From: Novosphingobium sp. NDB2Meth1
GTDB taxonomy: Bacteria > Pseudomonadota > Alphaproteobacteria > Sphingomonadales > Sphingomonadaceae
Assembly: GCF_900117425.1 (NCBI RefSeq)
Contig: NZ_FPEH01000015.1
Location: forward strand, 310,001-374,000
DNA: 64,000 bases
Reading direction: 5' to 3'
The notes below the pieces were generated by a model. The model did no database searches. It saw nothing but the letters and a program-made list of their open reading frames with translations, and had not been told where the DNA came from. This document shows positions 62,492-64,000 of this stretch, in pieces (within the stretch, counting starts at the first letter, position 1; each line of letters opens with the position of its first letter). The position numbers and the translations under genes were made by a program.

Positions 62492-64000
62492 ATGCAGCTT
62501 GTCATCGTTGAATCCCCGGCCAAGGCCAAGACCATCGAGAAGTATCTCGGCCCCGGCTTCAAGGTCCTCGCGTCCTACGGCCATGTCCGCGACCTGCCTG
62601 TGAAGGACGGCTCGGTTCGCCCGGACGAGGACTTCGCGATGGATTGGGAACTCTATGGCGACAAGGCGGCGCGGGTGAAGGCGATCGTCGATTCGGCCAA
62701 GGCCGCCGACCGACTGATCCTCGCCACCGACCCCGACCGCGAGGGCGAGGCGATTTCTTGGCACGTGCGCGAGCTGCTGGCGAAGCGCAAGGCGCTGCCC
62801 AAGGAAGTCGAGCGCGTCACCTTCAACGCGATCACCAAGGCGACCGTTACGGACGCCATGAAGCACCCGCGCGAACTCGATCAGGACCTCATCGACGCCT
62901 ATCTCGCCCGCCGCGCGCTCGATTACCTGTTCGGCTTCACGCTTTCGCCCGTCCTCTGGCGCAAGCTGCCCGGCGCCAAGTCCGCCGGCCGCGTCCAGTC
63001 CGTCGCGCTGCGCCTGATCGTCGAGCGCGAGCGCGAGATCGAGACCTTCAAGGCGCAGGAGTATTGGTCGGTCGTCGCCACGCTTGAGCAGGGCGGCACC
63101 CCGTTCAAGGCCCGCCTCGTGCGCTTCGAGGGCGAGAAACTGGAGCGCCTTTCGCTCGGCAATGAAGGCATTGCCCAGCGCGCCAAGGCGACCGTCGAGG
63201 CCGCGACCTTCCGGGTCGAGGATGTCGAGACCCGGCCGACCCGCCGCAATCCCTATCCGCCGTTCACCACCTCCACGCTCCAGCAGGAAGCCGCGCGCAA
63301 GCTCGGTTTCTCCGCCAGCCACACCATGCGCGTCGCCCAGACGCTCTACGAGGCCGGCGCGATCACCTACATGCGGACCGACGGCGTGCAGATGGATTCG
63401 AGCGCGATCAGCGCCGCGCGCGCCGCGATCAGCAAGCGCTATTCCGGGCACTACCTGCCGGAAAAGCCCCGCCACTACGAAACCAAGGCCAAGAACGCGC
63501 AGGAAGCGCACGAAGCGATCCGCCCGACCGATTTCGGCAACGACCGCTACGGCAGCGGTGACGAAGCCCGGCTCTACGACCTCATCTACAAGCGCGCGAT
63601 GGCGAGCCAGATGGCTTCCGCGCTCATCGAGCGCACCACCGTCACGTTGCGTGAAGGCACCGGCAAGCACGAGTTGCGTGCTACCGGCCAGGTCGTGAAG
63701 TTCCCCGGTTTTCTCGCCGTCTACGAGGAAGGCCGCGATCAGAAGGCCGACGGCGCTGACGACGGCGACGACGAGACGAGCCTGCTCCCGGTGATGAACC
63801 CCGGCGACACCCCCGCCAAGCGCGGCGTCGAGGCCACCCAGCACTTCACCCAGCCACCGCCGCGCTATTCAGAGGCCAGCCTCGTCAAGCGTCTGGAAGA
63901 GCTCGGCATCGGCCGTCCCTCGACCTATGCCGCCACGCTGCAGGTGCTGAAGGACCGCAACTACGTCCGCACCGAGAAGAACCGCTTCTTCGCCGAGGAA
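62492..64000 (+). CDS. topA: DNA topoisomerase I (C-terminus cut by window edge)
   Basis: Type IA topoisomerase that relaxes negative supercoils. 503 codons are visible and the frame is still open at the window edge; the zinc-finger/C-terminal part lies outside. Seen: TOPRIM start LVIVESPAKAKTIEKYLG with its catalytic glutamate, TDPDREGEAISWH (acidic triad), and the active-site tyrosine in ITYMRTDGVQM near residue 293. The ATG at 62492 starts the TOPRIM domain immediately. The long plus-strand frame offset by one base in this region is a shadow. Upstream 122 bases hold no gene. Confidence 0.95.
   Translation, partial: MQLVIVESPAKAKTIEKYLGPGFKVLASYGHVRDLPVKDGSVRPDEDFAMDWELYGDKAARVKAIVDSAKAADRLILATDPDREGEAISWHVRELLAKRKALPKEVERVTFNAITKATVTDAMKHPRELDQDLIDAYLARRALDYLFGFTLSPVLWRKLPGAKSAGRVQSVALRLIVEREREIETFKAQEYWSVVATLEQGGTPFKARLVRFEGEKLERLSLGNEGIAQRAKATVEAATFRVEDVETRPTRRNPYPPFTTSTLQQEAARKLGFSASHTMRVAQTLYEAGAITYMRTDGVQMDSSAISAARAAISKRYSGHYLPEKPRHYETKAKNAQEAHEAIRPTDFGNDRYGSGDEARLYDLIYKRAMASQMASALIERTTVTLREGTGKHELRATGQVVKFPGFLAVYEEGRDQKADGADDGDDETSLLPVMNPGDTPAKRGVEATQHFTQPPPRYSEASLVKRLEELGIGRPSTYAATLQVLKDRNYVRTEKNRFFAEE

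Overview
The window is 64 kb of a GC-rich, densely packed alphaproteobacterial chromosome. It most resembles a sphingomonad (order Sphingomonadales, Novosphingobium-like). Four things point there: the protein sequences; three intergenic repeat families I associate with this group; a speF-type RNA leader in front of an ornithine decarboxylase; and 5-aminolevulinate made by ALA synthase (hemA), the alphaproteobacterial C4 route. No rRNA, tRNA, CRISPR array, transposase, integrase or phage gene was seen. Most of the window is housekeeping or conserved accessory genes, and both ends cut a gene (prmA on the left, topA on the right).

Layout. 0-2.5 kb (minus): SDR, subclass B3 metallo-beta-lactamase, prmA. 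2.6-5.7 kb (plus): sdhC-sdhD-sdhA followed by a secreted cupin protein where sdhB might be expected. 5.7-6.1 kb: gene-free stretch with a dispersed hairpin repeat and a small AT-rich island of palindromes. 6.1-9.8 kb: two secreted unknowns, a YpfJ-type zinc peptidase and an M28 peptidase. 9.9-13.1 kb: guaB, an RsmB-like rRNA methyltransferase and a TPR protein. 13.1-14.6 kb (minus): alpha/beta hydrolase and rppH. 14.8-19.2 kb: a two-subunit 2-oxoacid:ferredoxin oxidoreductase (korAB) and a photolyase. 19.3-22.0 kb (minus): purF, SDR, PilZ protein. 22.1-24.7 kb: lolC-lolD and a glutathione peroxidase. 24.7-25.2 kb: a low-GC orphan gene followed by a perfect 30-bp inverted repeat. 25.2-33.4 kb: dnaE, an acyl-CoA ligase with a DUF1330 protein, and a LemA/M48 membrane pair. 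33.4-37.6 kb (minus): a cysteine-free uracil-DNA-glycosylase-like protein, a lytic transglycosylase, moaB, and a radical SAM protein behind a GTTC-N7-GTTC (LexA-type) site. 37.7-45.9 kb: ETF-ubiquinone oxidoreductase, a secreted unknown, ispE, an N-formylglutamate amidohydrolase-family protein, ilvD, nnrDE and an RlmD-like methyltransferase. 45.9-47.8 kb (minus): threonine dehydratase and two tandem MAPEG proteins. 47.9-53.0 kb: a polyamine cluster (carboxynorspermidine/carboxyspermidine synthase, nspC, a serine hydrolase, the speF leader, ornithine decarboxylase). 53.1-59.5 kb (minus): TonB-dependent receptor, hemA, a metal-site-degenerate MBL-fold protein, murI. 59.5-64 kb: plsY, dprA, a secreted unknown, topA.

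How genes work together. sdhCDA, korAB and ETF-QO feed central carbon and electron flow to quinone or ferredoxin. guaB and purF serve purine synthesis. The 47.9-53.0 kb genes can plausibly make putrescine (ODC) and convert it to spermidine by the carboxyspermidine route, with ODC controlled by its RNA leader. lolC/lolD, murI, the lytic transglycosylase and plsY serve envelope building.

No convincing wholly new system was found. The observations most worth following are the ODC leader with its overlapping upstream ORF, the UDG-like protein that has lost its Fe-S cysteines, the LexA-type box at the radical SAM gene, the MBL-fold protein with half its metal ligands replaced, and the low-GC orphan beside a perfect 30-bp inverted repeat.
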